In this document: positions 10,281-20,740 of the stretch, piece by piece
Position numbering within the stretch: the stretch's first letter is position 1
Layout of the letters: each line of letters starts with the position of its first letter
Assembly: GCF_014638355.1 (NCBI RefSeq)
Contig: NZ_BMFK01000008.1
Coordinates: 1 to 51,109, forward strand
Direction of reading: 5' to 3'
From: Priestia taiwanensis
GTDB lineage: Bacteria; Bacillota; Bacilli; Bacillales; Bacillaceae_G
Length of the DNA stretch: 51,109 nucleotides
The notes under the pieces: model-generated
Databases searched by the model: none
What the model was told of the DNA's origin: nothing
What the model saw: only the letters and a program-made list of their open reading frames with translations
Program-made: the position numbers and the translations under genes

Positions 10281-11048
10281 ATGTTATTTGATACGCATGT
10301 ACATTTAAACGCAGCACAATATAATGATGATTTACAGGAAGTAATTAACCGCGCATTAGAAGCAGGAGTGAAGCATCAAGTCGTTGTCGGTTTCGATCGA
10401 GAGACGATTACACGAGCACTTGAATTGGTGGAACAGTATGACTTCTTATATGCAGCAGTTGGTTGGCATCCTGTTGATGCAATTGATATGACAGATGAAG
10501 ATTTGCAGTGGTTAGAAGATCTAGCCGCTCATCCAAAAGTAGTGGCACTTGGTGAAATGGGCCTTGACTATTACTGGGATAAATCTCCGAAAGATGTGCA
10601 AAAAGAAGTATTTCGTAAGCAAATTCGCTTAGCGAAGAAAGTAAAACTTCCAATCATCATTCATAATCGAGATGCTACACAAGATATAGTAGATATTCTG
10701 AAAGAAGAAGGAGCAAGTGAAGTAGGTGGCATTATGCATTGCTTTAGTGGCAGTGTAGAAATAGCGAAAGAGTGTATGAAGATGAACTTCTATATTTCAT
10801 TAGGTGGCCCCGTAACATTTAAAAATGCGAGGATGCCAAAAGAAGTTGCGAAAGAAATCCCACTTGAAAAGCTATTAATTGAGACAGATTGCCCTTACTT
10901 AACGCCACATCCATTCAGAGGAAAGAGAAATGAACCTAGTTATGTAAAGCTTGTCGCAGAGGAAATAGCTTCTCTCAAAGAACTATCATTTGAAGAAGTT
11001 GCAACAAGAACAACTGAAAATGCTAAGAAATTATTTAAGATTGAATAA
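10281..11048 (+). CDS. tatD: TatD family metal-dependent DNase
   Basis: TIM-barrel hydrolase of 255 residues; relatives have 3'-5' exonuclease activity, and B. subtilis YabD sits at the same position. Metal ligands are visible: His6 and His8 (FDTHVHLN), the glutamate of GEMGLDYYW, the histidine of IIHNRDA, the histidine of GIMHCFSG and the aspartate of IETDCPY. Start ATG 10281 is chosen because GGAGG (10270-10274) lies six bases upstream; the ATG at 10275 would touch the ribosome site. It has its own terminator. Confidence 0.92.
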   Translation: MLFDTHVHLNAAQYNDDLQEVINRALEAGVKHQVVVGFDRETITRALELVEQYDFLYAAVGWHPVDAIDMTDEDLQWLEDLAAHPKVVALGEMGLDYYWDKSPKDVQKEVFRKQIRLAKKVKLPIIIHNRDATQDIVDILKEEGASEVGGIMHCFSGSVEIAKECMKMNFYISLGGPVTFKNARMPKEVAKEIPLEKLLIETDCPYLTPHPFRGKRNEPSYVKLVAEEIASLKELSFEEVATRTTENAKKLFKIE

Positions 11049-11058
11049 ATAAAAGTGG

Positions 11059-11090
11059 AAGAGGTTTACTGAAAGGAAACCTCTTTCTCT
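11059..11090 (+). terminator. tatD terminator
   Basis: AAGAGGTTT (11059-11067) pairs with AAACCTCTT (11078-11086), followed by T-rich sequence. Confidence 0.75.
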
Positions 11091-11148
11091 TACCTGTTTT
11101 TTACATGCTAGATCTAGATTTCTCATACAAAAAGGAGGATTTCGCAAT

Positions 11149-12315
11149 ATGTTAAAAGAGGCGAAGAATTTTTTATCCGAACTTGGAAAGAGAAATAATC
11201 TAACGATTAAGCTGGCCAGTGCGCTAGTGTTGACAAGTTCTATCGGAACAGGAACGTATCAGGGATTGAAGGATACAGTTCAATTAGAAGTAGATGGGCA
11301 ACAAGAGACAGTACGTACACATGCAGAAACAGTGGGTGAACTGTTAAAAGAACAAAAAATTGAATTACGCGAAGCAGATAAAATTAGCCCAAGCGTAGAT
11401 ACAGTATTAACAGATGATATGGATGTCAGGATTGACTTGGCTCATCCAATCGAGTTAGTCGTAGATGGGCAGAAGCAGTCCTTATGGACAACAGCAGATA
11501 CAGTGAACGATCTTTTAGTAGAACAACAAATTGTAGTAGGAGAGCATGATGAAGTATTACCTTCACGCGAGGCGAAGATGGAAGATAATACACAAATCAT
11601 CATTAACAAAGCTTTTCCGATGACATTAGATGTTGGCGGGCAAAAAGAGCAAGTTTGGTCAACTTCGACTACTGTCGCTGACTTTTTGAATAAAAAACAA
11701 GTTACATTAAATGAGCTTGATCGCGTGGAACCTGCTTTAGATGAAGTAGTTACCGAAAATTCAATTATAAAAGTCATCCGAGTAGAAAAGGTCACCGATG
11801 TGGTGGAAGAACCTATTTCGTATTCTGTTGTAAAACAAAGTGATGCGAACCTTGATTCAGGTACAGAAAAGGTACTAACGCAAGGTGAGAATGGTCTAAA
11901 ACAAAAGACAGTGGAAATTGTTAAAGAGAATGGTAAAGAAGTATCACGTACAGTGATGAGTGAACAAGTAACAAAAAACCCAAAGAACCAAGTAGTTGCA
12001 GCTGGAACCCGACAAGGTTCTGTTGCACGTGAGATGGTTGTAGAGGCAACAGCTTATGCAGCATCTCAGCCAGGCAACCAAGGGTTAACGGCAGGTGGAT
12101 ATAATATTCAAAAGAATCCAGGCATGAAGTTAATTGCAGTTGATCCTCGTGTTATTCCACTTGGAACAAAAGTTTGGGTAGAAGGTTACGGATATGCAAT
12201 TGCTGGAGATACTGGTGGAGCAATTAAAGGGAATAAAATCGATGTCTTATTACCTTCGATTAAAGAAGTGTATCAATGGGGTCGTAAGAAAGTAACAATT
12301 AAAATTTTAAACTAA
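11149..12315 (+). CDS. yabE: YabE, cell-wall protein with DUF348 repeats, G5 and 3D domains
   Basis: Secreted or wall-associated protein of 388 residues, related to resuscitation-promoting factors. An N-terminal hydrophobic stretch (about 20-35, LASALVLTSSIGTG) follows a basic start and should direct export. Three DUF348 repeats follow (about 42-90, 98-145, 153-198), each beginning with a version of VDGQ..W/VRT. A G5 domain spans about 200-285. The C-terminal 3D domain (about 293-387) has AVDPRVIPLGT and the AGDTGGAIKGNKID core that holds the catalytic aspartates. The sequence suggests peptidoglycan cleavage, but this is inference. It is single-gene, flanked by terminators. GGAGG precedes the start. 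Confidence 0.88.
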   Translation: MLKEAKNFLSELGKRNNLTIKLASALVLTSSIGTGTYQGLKDTVQLEVDGQQETVRTHAETVGELLKEQKIELREADKISPSVDTVLTDDMDVRIDLAHPIELVVDGQKQSLWTTADTVNDLLVEQQIVVGEHDEVLPSREAKMEDNTQIIINKAFPMTLDVGGQKEQVWSTSTTVADFLNKKQVTLNELDRVEPALDEVVTENSIIKVIRVEKVTDVVEEPISYSVVKQSDANLDSGTEKVLTQGENGLKQKTVEIVKENGKEVSRTVMSEQVTKNPKNQVVAAGTRQGSVAREMVVEATAYAASQPGNQGLTAGGYNIQKNPGMKLIAVDPRVIPLGTKVWVEGYGYAIAGDTGGAIKGNKIDVLLPSIKEVYQWGRKKVTIKILN

Positions 12316-12321
12316 GATGAT

Positions 12322-12354
12322 AAATGGGTAGGAGGGAAACCTTCTACCCATTTT
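12322..12354 (+). terminator. yabE terminator
   Basis: AAATGGGTAGGAGG pairs with CCTTCTACCCATTT (one G-T pair) around a GAAA loop, ending in TTTT. Confidence 0.85.
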
Positions 12355-12498
12355 GTATGTCTGAAAAGAAAATCCTAAAATGATTGTTAATGAATAATAA
12401 AAGAGGAAAAATAGTCACAAGGAAGTTGTTTCTATCTGTTGAAAAAAAACGTAATTTACTGTTTACTATAAAGAATGGCATGTAAGTAGGAGGACGAC

Positions 12499-13934
<1,436 letters not shown>

Positions 13935-13941
13935 TTTTTTT

Positions 13942-13983
13942 GAAGCTACCGGTAGCCTATGGCATGTCGATAGCTTCTTTTTT
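13942..13983 (+). terminator. rsmA terminator
   Basis: GAAGCTA (13942-13948) pairs with TAGCTTC (13971-13977), with a run of T at 13977-13983. Confidence 0.75.
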
Positions 13984-13989
13984 CTTGTC

Positions 13990-14017
13990 ACCTATGATGT
14001 TGTCCTAACATAAGGTA
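13990..14017 (+). promoter_or_regulatory. candidate sigma-K promoter of yabG
   Basis: AC at 13990-13991, 17 bases, then CATAAGGTA (14009-14017), which fits the sigma-K -10 pattern CATANNNTA. yabG is a sigma-K gene in B. subtilis, and this element ends 75 bases before its start. Confidence 0.6.
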
Positions 14018-14091
14018 GAGAAGAAAGTGCTTATAGTCTGTTATGTTTTTCTTTTCTCCCGAATACTGATTATAAGCTTGGAGGGAAAAGA

Positions 14092-14979
14092 GTGATGGTA
14101 CGTGTCGGAGATTTAGTCGGAAGAACATCGCATGGATGTGACTTGTTATTTCGAGTGATTGAGATAAAGGAAGAGAATGGACAGAAAACAGCAATCCTAT
14201 ATGGAGAGGATGTTCGCTTAATTGCTGATGCACCCATTCATGATTTAGTACTTGTCGATGAAGGGGAGTATTCGAAACGAGCGAAGAGAGAACGAGAGAA
14301 AGTAGAAAAGACATTTCGATTGTTTAAGCAAGACTACCAATTAATTAAGCAACGAAATGAGTATTATTCTACACGAGGATATTCAAATGACATTCATTAT
14401 TTTCAGTTACCAGGAAAAGTCCTTCATATAGATGGAGACCCCCTTTATTTACGAAAATGTTTAGAGTTATATGAGAAGATGAATGTGCCTGTGCAAGGTG
14501 TGTATTGCAAAGAAACAGAGATGCATCAAAAGGTTGGGCAATTAATTGATGAGTATCGTCCAGACATTTTAGTTATTACGGGTCATGATGCTTATACGAA
14601 AGCAAAAGGAAAAGTAACAGATTTAAAAGCATATCGTCACTCTAGATATTTTGTTGAAACAGTAAGAGAAGCCAGAAAGAAAATTCCTTCGCTTGATCAA
14701 CTCATCATTTTTGCAGGAGCGTGTCAATCACACTTTGAAGCATTGATTCATGCAGGAGCTAACTTTGCAAGTTCGCCTTCTCGTATAAACATTCATGCGC
14801 TAGACCCGGTATACGTTGTTGCCAAGATTAGTTACACGCCATTTATGGACCGAGTGCAGGTGTGGGATATTGTGAAAAATACAATTACAGGTGAAAAAGG
14901 ACTAGGTGGTATTGAGACACGTGGGATTTTGCGAACAGGAATGCCTTTTCAACTATATGAAGAGAAGAGCCAAGGGTGA
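14092..14979 (+). CDS. yabG: sporulation-specific protease YabG
   Basis: Cysteine-type protease that trims spore coat proteins (such as SafA and SpoIVA in B. subtilis) in the mother cell; 295 residues. The N-terminal segment is a small beta domain (VGDLVGRTSHGCDLLFRV). Conserved pieces further on are KVLHIDGDPLYL, VITGHDAYTK and IIFAGACQSHFEAL; the histidine and cysteine of the last two are the most likely catalytic pair (inference). Start GTG 14092 or ATG 14095; GGAGGG at 14080-14085 fits both. A sigma-K-like promoter and a hairpin at the 3' end make it a single-gene unit. Confidence 0.9.
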   Translation: MMVRVGDLVGRTSHGCDLLFRVIEIKEENGQKTAILYGEDVRLIADAPIHDLVLVDEGEYSKRAKREREKVEKTFRLFKQDYQLIKQRNEYYSTRGYSNDIHYFQLPGKVLHIDGDPLYLRKCLELYEKMNVPVQGVYCKETEMHQKVGQLIDEYRPDILVITGHDAYTKAKGKVTDLKAYRHSRYFVETVREARKKIPSLDQLIIFAGACQSHFEALIHAGANFASSPSRINIHALDPVYVVAKISYTPFMDRVQVWDIVKNTITGEKGLGGIETRGILRTGMPFQLYEEKSQG

Positions 14980-14997
14980 TTTTCATTCTTGGTTTTT
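14970..14997 (+). terminator. probable yabG terminator
   Basis: CCAAG (14970-14974) and CTTGG (14988-14992) followed by TTTTT. The left arm overlaps the yabG stop region. Confidence 0.55.
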
Positions 14998-15097
14998 ATG
15001 GCATGTATATTTTCATCTAGTATGACGTACACTAAGGGAGCGACGAAGCGTACATAGTATATGCAGTCATAACGAACAACTGAGCGAGGTGTCCGAC

Positions 15098-15355
15098 ATG
15101 GCAAAAAAGCTAACAGAAATAAAGCTGACGTTAGATGGTAACTTAGGGAGAAGACTTAGAGTAAAAGCGAATAGCGGGAGAAGAAAGACAATTGAACGGT
15201 TTGGGATTTTGGCGGAAACATACCCATCCGTATTTGTTGTTGAATTAGACCAACAAGAAAATGCGTTCGAACGAGTTTCCTATAGTTATGCAGATATATT
15301 AACGGAAACAGTGGAGTTGGACTTTTTTGACGAGGCAAGTGATAACTTTGCATAA
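15098..15355 (+). CDS. veg: Veg protein
   Basis: Small, highly expressed protein of 85 residues (86 in B. subtilis), reported there to stimulate biofilm gene expression through the SinR pathway. The core [20 protein letters not shown] and the end [12 protein letters not shown] are diagnostic. It folds as a small beta-barrel. Start ATG 15098 gives MAKKLTEIK, matching the family; the frame from GTG 15089 is too close to GAGGTG (15086-15091). The famous strong TTGACA promoter of B. subtilis veg is not evident in the 118-base spacer, where I found only weak -10-like sequences. Confidence 0.93.
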   Translation: MAKKLTEIKLTLDGNLGRRLRVKANSGRRKTIERFGILAETYPSVFVVELDQQENAFERVSYSYADILTETVELDFFDEASDNFA

Positions 15356-15396
15356 CATAGTTAGATGCTATGATAAGTAAATAATATTGAATCTTT

Positions 15397-15428
15397 TGTA
15401 GTAAAGTGAGTAGTCTCTTCACATACTA
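15397..15428 (+). promoter_or_regulatory. candidate sigma-G promoter of sspF
   Basis: CATACTA at 15422-15428 is identical to the sigma-G -10 consensus and to the element in front of fin. The -35 is weak (TGTAGT at 15397). sspF is a known sigma-G gene. Confidence 0.55.
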
Positions 15429-15460
15429 TAAGTGTCGTAGCAAAAGGAGGCTGCTTGTAG

Positions 15461-15646
15461 ATGAGTAGACGTAGAGGTGTTATGTCTGAAAAGTTTAAAG
15501 AAGAGTTAGCGAAAGAACTTGGCTTTTATGATGTTGTTCAGAAAGAAGGCTGGGGTGGCATTCGTGCAAAAGATGCCGGAAACATGGTAAAACGTGCGAT
15601 TGAAATTGCGGAAGGTCACTTAGCTGGAAATAAAGATAATCATTAA
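15461..15646 (+). CDS. sspF: alpha/beta-type small acid-soluble spore protein SspF
   Basis: Forespore DNA-binding protein of 61 residues that coats and protects spore DNA. It carries the SASP features: a GPR protease-like site region ([14 protein letters not shown]), then [22 protein letters not shown], a shortened version of the conserved DNA-binding helix GxxGGxMVKRxIxxAE. It is shorter than the major SASPs, as expected for SspF. AAAGGAGG precedes the start. It is flanked by a sigma-G-type -10 and a strong terminator. Confidence 0.93.
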   Translation: MSRRRGVMSEKFKEELAKELGFYDVVQKEGWGGIRAKDAGNMVKRAIEIAEGHLAGNKDNH

Positions 15647-15707
15647 AAAGTAGACGCGTTAAGAAAAGGAAAGTGTGTACCCCTTTTTTGATACGATATG
15701 CTACGAC

Positions 15708-15738
15708 CCGAAGCAATTGAAATTGCTTCGGTTTTTTT
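15708..15738 (+). terminator. sspF terminator
   Basis: CCGAAGCAATT and AATTGCTTCGG form a perfect hairpin followed by TTTTTTT. Confidence 0.9.
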
Positions 15739-15806
15739 ATTTCTACAATTATAGATAGTTAAAAAGAGCTTCTTTTTGTCGTGAAAGTTATTTTTTTGCT
15801 GTTTTA

Positions 15807-15815
15807 TGATACAAT
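15807..15815 (+). promoter_or_regulatory. extended -10 promoter of ispE
   Basis: TGA followed by TACAAT (15810-15815), an extended -10 element; no clear -35. Confidence 0.5.
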
Positions 15816-15855
15816 AATGCAAAGTATAATGTGAAAAAGTAAGTAGGTGGAACGT

Positions 15856-16725
15856 TTGAAGTTATTGATGAAAGCTCCAGCAAAGATTAATTTATCTCTT
15901 GATGTATTAAAGAAAAGAGAAGATGGTTATCATGAAGTGAAAATGATCATGACAACCATTGATTTAGCAGATCGAATCGAATTAGAACATCTAGAAAAAG
16001 ATGTTATTCGAATCATTTCTCATAACCGTTATGTACCTGATGATCAACGTAACTTGGCATATCAAGCAGCAAGACTGTTGAAAGAACGATATAACGTGAA
16101 AACAGGTGTTGCCATTACGATTACGAAAGTTATTCCTGTAGCAGCGGGATTAGCTGGTGGTAGCAGTGATGCAGCTGCAACACTTCGTGGGTTAAATAAA
16201 CTATGGAAGCTAGGGTTAAGTTTAGATAAACTTGCAGAGCTTGGAGCGGAAATTGGTTCAGATGTTTCGTTCTGTGTATACGGTGGTACAGCTATTGCAA
16301 CTGGCCGAGGTGAGAAGATTGAGCATATCTCAACGCCGCCGTCTTGTTGGATTGTACTTGCTAAGCCAGTCATTGGTGTTTCGACAGCGGATGTATACAA
16401 GAATTTAAAAATAGAGGATGTTACACATCCAGATGTCGACAAGATGGTAGAGGCAATTAAGGGCAAAGATTATGATGGTGTATGTAGGGAAGTCGGTAAC
16501 GTACTAGAGAGTGTAACGTTCAAGATGCATCCAGAAGTAGAACGTATTAAAGAACAGATGAAGAAGTTTGGAGCAGATGCTGTATTAATGAGCGGAAGCG
16601 GCCCAACGGTATTTGCATTAGTGAAGCATGATTCTCGCATGCAACGCTTATGTAATGGTTTAAAAGGGTTCTGTCATCAAGTGCATGCTGTACGCCTATT
16701 AGGAGAGCGTGAACCTCTTGATTAA
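15856..16725 (+). CDS. ispE: 4-diphosphocytidyl-2-C-methyl-D-erythritol kinase
   Basis: GHMP kinase of the non-mevalonate isoprenoid pathway; phosphorylates CDP-methylerythritol. 289 residues, identical in length to B. subtilis Isp[13 protein letters not shown] opens the protein, the ATP loop is [17 protein letters not shown], and [11 protein letters not shown] is the third GHMP motif. I start at TTG 15856, which gives [13 protein letters not shown] and leaves five bases to GGTGG; GTG 15847 lies inside that ribosome site. Confidence 0.94.
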   Translation: MKLLMKAPAKINLSLDVLKKREDGYHEVKMIMTTIDLADRIELEHLEKDVIRIISHNRYVPDDQRNLAYQAARLLKERYNVKTGVAITITKVIPVAAGLAGGSSDAAATLRGLNKLWKLGLSLDKLAELGAEIGSDVSFCVYGGTAIATGRGEKIEHISTPPSCWIVLAKPVIGVSTADVYKNLKIEDVTHPDVDKMVEAIKGKDYDGVCREVGNVLESVTFKMHPEVERIKEQMKKFGADAVLMSGSGPTVFALVKHDSRMQRLCNGLKGFCHQVHAVRLLGEREPLD

Positions 16726-16779
16726 CAACGTATGTTAATGTATGATTCTTATAATAATATTCGTAATTAGAGGTGTGAT

Positions 16780-17634
16780 ATGAAGGTAAGACGTAGTACG
16801 AGGCTTGTGGATATGACGCATTACTTGCTACAAAACCCTCGCAAACTTGTTTCGTTAACGTTTTTTGCAGAGCGCTATCAATCCGCTAAATCTTCTATTA
16901 GTGAAGATTTGGTGATTATTAAGCAAACGTTTGAAGAGCAAGGTGCAGGGACATTACTTACAGTGTCAGGAGCTGCTGGTGGGGTAAAATATATTCCATA
17001 TATTAGTGAAGAAGAAACAGAGCAACTAATCGGGGAGATTTGTAATCTAATTGAAAAGAAAGATCGCTTATTACCTGGAGGGTATTTATACTTAACAGAT
17101 ATATTAAGTAATCCACACTACATTAATAGTGTCGGTCGAATTTTCGCTTCTTTATTCGTAGACAAAGATATTGATGTTGTGATGACCGTAGAAACAAAAG
17201 GTATTCCATTAGCGTATGCCGTGGCAAATTACTTAGACGTGCCTGTTGTTATTGTACGTCGTGACAGTCGTGTAACAGAGGGAGCAACGGTATCTATCAA
17301 TTATATTTCTGGTTCATCTAAGCGCATTCAAACAATGGTATTAGCGAAGCGTAGCTTAGAAGAAGGAGCAAATGTATTAATTATTGATGACTTTATGAGG
17401 GCTGGTGGGACGGTCTTAGGCATGATTAATATGCTAGAAGAATTTAAAGCAAATGTTGCAGGTATAGGCGTGTTGGTAGAATCTGGAGATATCGAAGAGC
17501 GATTAGTAGAAGATTATGTTTCGCTTATTCGATTATCAGAAGTTAATACGAAAGATAAAGTAATTAAGGTTGAAAAGGGTATTTTCCACTTGAAAAATAT
17601 TAAACAAATGGCACCTTCTTCAGATGATTTATAG
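16780..17634 (+). CDS. purR: purine operon repressor PurR
   Basis: Represses purine synthesis genes and is relieved by PRPP. 284 residues: an N-terminal winged-helix domain (about 1-75) and a phosphoribosyltransferase-fold effector domain with the PRPP loop VLIIDDFMRAGGTV. No PurBox-like CGAA repeats are visible in the 54-base upstream spacer, so autoregulation cannot be supported here. TATAAT-like AT-rich sequence lies near 16750. In B. subtilis the next gene is ridA (yabJ); here spoVG follows directly. Confidence 0.94.
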   Translation: MKVRRSTRLVDMTHYLLQNPRKLVSLTFFAERYQSAKSSISEDLVIIKQTFEEQGAGTLLTVSGAAGGVKYIPYISEEETEQLIGEICNLIEKKDRLLPGGYLYLTDILSNPHYINSVGRIFASLFVDKDIDVVMTVETKGIPLAYAVANYLDVPVVIVRRDSRVTEGATVSINYISGSSKRIQTMVLAKRSLEEGANVLIIDDFMRAGGTVLGMINMLEEFKANVAGIGVLVESGDIEERLVEDYVSLIRLSEVNTKDKVIKVEKGIFHLKNIKQMAPSSDDL

Positions 17635-17681
17635 AAAATGAAAAAAAGATGAAATTTTTTTCAAAAAATTATTTGGAATTA

Positions 17682-17710
17682 GAAGGAAAAAAATGAATTT
17701 TGTAGAATAT
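17682..17710 (+). promoter_or_regulatory. sigma-H promoter of spoVG with AT-rich upstream box
   Basis: GAAGGAAAA (17682-17690), 11 bases, GTAGAATAT (17702-17710). Both boxes fit the sigma-H consensus (RNAGGAWWW-N11/12-RNNGAATWW) at every position. The preceding 45 bases (17636-17680) are almost pure A and T, like the AbrB-bound AT box of B. subtilis spoVG. Confidence 0.88.
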
Positions 17711-17778
17711 GTTTACCATATCGCTTATAACTAAAAAAAGGGTGGTGAACACAAGACCGCGTTAACACAGAAGGACGC

Positions 17779-18021
17779 ATGAGAGCGATCGCATCTATTA
17801 CATTAGACCATGAGTTTGTTGTTCATGATATTCGTGTTATTGATGGTAATAGTGGATTATTCGTAGCGATGCCAAGTAAGCGTACTCCGGATGGAGAATT
17901 CCGTGATATTGCGCATCCAATTAATTCTTCTACTCGTGGTAAAATTCAAGATGCAGTTTTGACAGAATATCACCGTTTAGGTGACGTAGAAGTGGAATTT
18001 GAAGAGGCGGGAGCTTCGTAA
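17779..18021 (+). CDS. spoVG: SpoVG, apparently missing its first 16 residues
   Basis: Site-specific RNA/DNA-binding regulator needed for spore cortex formation and septation control. The readable frame is 80 residues, starting [20 protein letters not shown], whereas the family has about 97. The missing N-terminus normally begins MEVTDVRLRRVN and forms the first beta strand. Just upstream, in frame, the codons for RVNTEGR are preserved (17758-17778), but there is no start codon among them and a TGA lies at 17746-17748. The only start in this frame is ATG 17779, which has AAGGA just three bases away. The good ribosome site AAGGGTGG (17738-17745) now faces no proper start. A short deletion or a sequence error is the likely cause. 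Everything downstream looks intact. Confidence 0.8.
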   Translation: MRAIASITLDHEFVVHDIRVIDGNSGLFVAMPSKRTPDGEFRDIAHPINSSTRGKIQDAVLTEYHRLGDVEVEFEEAGAS

Positions 18022-18034
18022 AATACACAATGGC

Positions 18035-18062
18035 AAGAGCTTACTCTTTAGTAAGCTCTTTT
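18035..18062 (+). terminator. spoVG terminator
   Basis: AAGAGCTTACT and AGTAAGCTCTT form a perfect 11-base-pair hairpin around CTTT, followed by TTTTC. Confidence 0.85.
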
Positions 18063-18143
18063 CTTATGTTAAGATATGTAGTGATAAGAATGATTTGAAA
18101 AGAAGATATTTCAAGTAATCGTTTCACCCTTTCTTTATATTCC

Positions 18144-18172
18144 TTGAAATCAATACATTTTTGAGATATATT
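18144..18172 (+). promoter_or_regulatory. sigma-A promoter of glmU-prs
   Basis: TTGAAA (18144-18149), 17 bases, TATATT (18167-18172). Confidence 0.7.
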
Positions 18173-18208
18173 CTAAAGTGGATAAAAAGGTTACGATGGA
18201 GGGTACAT

Positions 18209-19588
18209 ATGTCTAATCGTTATGCAGTTATATTAGCTGCTGGAAAAGGGACACGTATGAAATCAAAGCTTTACAAAGTTTTGCATTCCGTATGTGGAAA
18301 ACCAATGGTTCAACATGTAGTAGATGAAGTAGAGAAATTGGGTTTAGCAAAAATTATCACAGTAGTTGGACACGGTGCAGAAGAAGTACAACGTCAACTT
18401 CAGAGTAAGAGCGATTTTGCACTTCAAACAGAGCAACTGGGCACAGCTCATGCAGTTATGCAAGCTTCAGATTTTTTACGTGACGAAGATGGTATGACAT
18501 TAGTAATTTGTGGCGATACACCGTTAATTTCTGCTGAGACGATGGAAGCATTATGCCAACATCATGAAGAAACGAAGGCGAGAGCGACAATTTTAACAGC
18601 TCATGCAGCAGATCCAATCGGATACGGTCGTATTGTTCGTAATGAACAAGGACATGTTGAGAAGATTGTTGAACATAAGGATGCTTCGATGGAAGAAAAG
18701 CGTATCCAAGAGATTAACACAGGTACATATTGCTTTGATAACAAAGCATTATTTCAATCTCTTTCGCAAGTATCTAATAATAATGCGCAAGGCGAATTCT
18801 ATCTTCCTGACGTAATTGAAATTCTTAAGAGTCAAGGAGAAACCGTATCAGCGTATCAAACGATGAATTTTGAGGAAACATTAGGGGTAAATGACAGATT
18901 TGCTTTATCTCAAGCAGAGGAAATAATGAAGAAGAGAATTAATAAGAAGCACATGTTAAATGGTGTGACGATTATAGATCCTTCGAACACATATATCTCT
19001 GCAGATGCGGTTATCGGAGCAGATACAATTATTTATCCAGGTACGGTTATTGAAGGTGCAACACATATTGGCGAAGAATGTATCATTGGGCCAAATTCGG
19101 AACTAAAAGAATGTAACATTGGTAGTTATACGTCTGTTCGTCATTCGGTTGTGCATGAAAGCACAATTGGAGAAAGTGTAGCCGTAGGACCATTTGCACA
19201 TATAAGACCAAATTCAATGGTAGGCAATGAAGTACGAGTAGGAAATTTCGTTGAATTAAAGAATGTCACGTTTGGGGACAGAAGTAAAGTTTCACACTTA
19301 AGTTATATCGGTGATGCTAATATTGGCACAGATGTTAACATAGGTTGTGGTTCGATTACTGTGAACTATGACGGGAAAAATAAATTTAAAACGGTAGTAG
19401 AAGACGGTGCATTTGTTGGATGCAACTCAAACTTAGTTGCTCCAGTGAAGGTAGGTAAACATGCATATGTGGCAGCTGGCTCTACTATTACAAATGATGT
19501 ACCAGACAAAGCGATGGGGATTGCCCGAGAGCGTCAAGTCAACAAAGAAGGATATGCTGAAAAAGTATTTCAAAATAAAAATTCTTAA
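18209..19588 (+). CDS. glmU: bifunctional GlcNAc-1-P uridyltransferase / GlcN-1-P acetyltransferase
   Basis: Makes UDP-GlcNAc for peptidoglycan and teichoic acid. 459 residues. The N-terminal pyrophosphorylase domain has the nucleotide loop [18 protein letters not shown]; the C-terminal left-handed beta-helix (about 250-440) shows hexapeptide repeats such as IGADTI, IGPNSE and VGNFVE, with the acetyltransferase active-site region [12 protein letters not shown] and VNYDGKNKF. Start ATG 18209 follows GATGGAGGG; the longer frame from 18161 begins inside the promoter. prs follows after 20 bases. Confidence 0.95.
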   Translation: MSNRYAVILAAGKGTRMKSKLYKVLHSVCGKPMVQHVVDEVEKLGLAKIITVVGHGAEEVQRQLQSKSDFALQTEQLGTAHAVMQASDFLRDEDGMTLVICGDTPLISAETMEALCQHHEETKARATILTAHAADPIGYGRIVRNEQGHVEKIVEHKDASMEEKRIQEINTGTYCFDNKALFQSLSQVSNNNAQGEFYLPDVIEILKSQGETVSAYQTMNFEETLGVNDRFALSQAEEIMKKRINKKHMLNGVTIIDPSNTYISADAVIGADTIIYPGTVIEGATHIGEECIIGPNSELKECNIGSYTSVRHSVVHESTIGESVAVGPFAHIRPNSMVGNEVRVGNFVELKNVTFGDRSKVSHLSYIGDANIGTDVNIGCGSITVNYDGKNKFKTVVEDGAFVGCNSNLVAPVKVGKHAYVAAGSTITNDVPDKAMGIARERQVNKEGYAEKVFQNKNS

Positions 19589-19608
19589 CATTCGTGGAGG
19601 TTCCTTAC

Positions 19609-20562
19609 ATGCCAAACTCTTATCCAAATAAAAACTTAAAAGTATTTACATTAAATTCAAATCCAAAGCTTGCACAAGAAATTGCGAGTCATATTGGAGT
19701 AGAATTAGGTAGATGTTCAGTTACACGCTTTAGTGATGGAGAAGTGCAAATTAACATCGAAGAAAGTATTCGTGGCTGTGATGTATATATTATTCAATCA
19801 ACGAGCTTCCCAGTAAACGAGCATATTATGGAGTTATTAATTATGATTGATGCTTTAAAGCGTGCATCTGCAAAAACAATTAATATCGTGATTCCATACT
19901 ACGGTTATGCTCGTCAAGACCGTAAAGCTCGTTCACGTGAGCCAATTACATCTAAATTAGTAGCGAACTTGTTAGAAACAGCTGGCGCAACACGTATTAT
20001 TACATTAGATTTACACGCACCACAAATTCAAGGATTCTTCGATATTCCGATTGACCATTTAGTTGGTGTACCAATTCTTTCAGATTACTTCGAAAAGAAA
20101 AACTTAGAAGATATCGTTATTGTTTCACCTGACCATGGTGGCGTAACGCGTGCACGTAAAATGGCAGATCGTCTAAAAGCACCAATTGCAATTATCGATA
20201 AGCGTCGTCCACGACCAAATGTTGCAGAAGTAATGAATATTATCGGAAACGTTGAAGGAAAAACGGCAATTTTAATTGATGATATCATTGATACAGCTGG
20301 TACAATTACATTAGCAGCAAACGCACTTGTAGAGTGTGGTGCAAAAGCCGTATATGCTTGCTGTACACATCCTGTATTATCTGGACCAGCAATTGAGCGA
20401 ATTGAAAACTCAAATATTAAAGAGTTAGTTGTAACGAATTCCATTATGTTACCAGAAGAAAAGAAAATCGGCAAAATTGAAGAATTATCTGTAGCGCCGT
20501 TACTTGGAGAGGCAATTATCCGCGTATTTGAAGAAGAATCAGTAAGTACATTATTTGATTAA
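19609..20562 (+). CDS. prs: ribose-phosphate pyrophosphokinase
   Basis: Makes PRPP from ribose-5-phosphate and ATP for purine, pyrimidine, histidine and tryptophan synthesis. 317 residues, the B. subtilis length. Visible motifs are FSDGE, the flexible-loop region [35 protein letters not shown] and the PRPP-binding loop [11 protein letters not shown]. Start ATG 19609 has GGAGG eight bases upstream; GTG 19594 overlaps that site. Its product is the effector of PurR and a substrate of hpt in the same window. ctc, which follows prs in B. subtilis, is missing. Confidence 0.96.
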   Translation: MPNSYPNKNLKVFTLNSNPKLAQEIASHIGVELGRCSVTRFSDGEVQINIEESIRGCDVYIIQSTSFPVNEHIMELLIMIDALKRASAKTINIVIPYYGYARQDRKARSREPITSKLVANLLETAGATRIITLDLHAPQIQGFFDIPIDHLVGVPILSDYFEKKNLEDIVIVSPDHGGVTRARKMADRLKAPIAIIDKRRPRPNVAEVMNIIGNVEGKTAILIDDIIDTAGTITLAANALVECGAKAVYACCTHPVLSGPAIERIENSNIKELVVTNSIMLPEEKKIGKIEELSVAPLLGEAIIRVFEEESVSTLFD

Positions 20563-20580
20563 TATAATAATGAAAGTATC

Positions 20581-20608
20581 AGGCATTCGTTCGTTGGAAC
20601 GGATGCCT
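20581..20608 (+). terminator. hairpin after prs without a T-run
   Basis: AGGCATTCGTTC pairs with GAACGGATGCCT (one G-T pair) around a four-base loop. The stem is strong, but no uridine tract follows, so it may be an mRNA 3'-end stabiliser rather than a classical terminator. Confidence 0.5.
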
Positions 20609-20649
20609 CTATATGTGTACGGTATTTTACGTAAGAAACGAAAAATATA

Positions 20650-20740
20650 TAGACATTAGATGTCTAAAAACAGATATAATAGATGATGTAGGATACACAG
20701 GGAATAATGACGTAACCGGTAAGATGGTTACGTCTTTTCG
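20650..20740 (+). ncRNA. candidate short transcript between prs and pth
   Basis: A perfect inverted repeat TAGACAT-TAG-ATGTCTA (20650-20666) ends nine bases before TATAAT (20675-20680). A hairpin GACGTAACC / GGTTACGTC (20709-20734) with a short T tail follows. A start near 20687 would give an RNA of about 50 bases, or a leader ending before pth. No ORF is visible. Confidence 0.35.
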
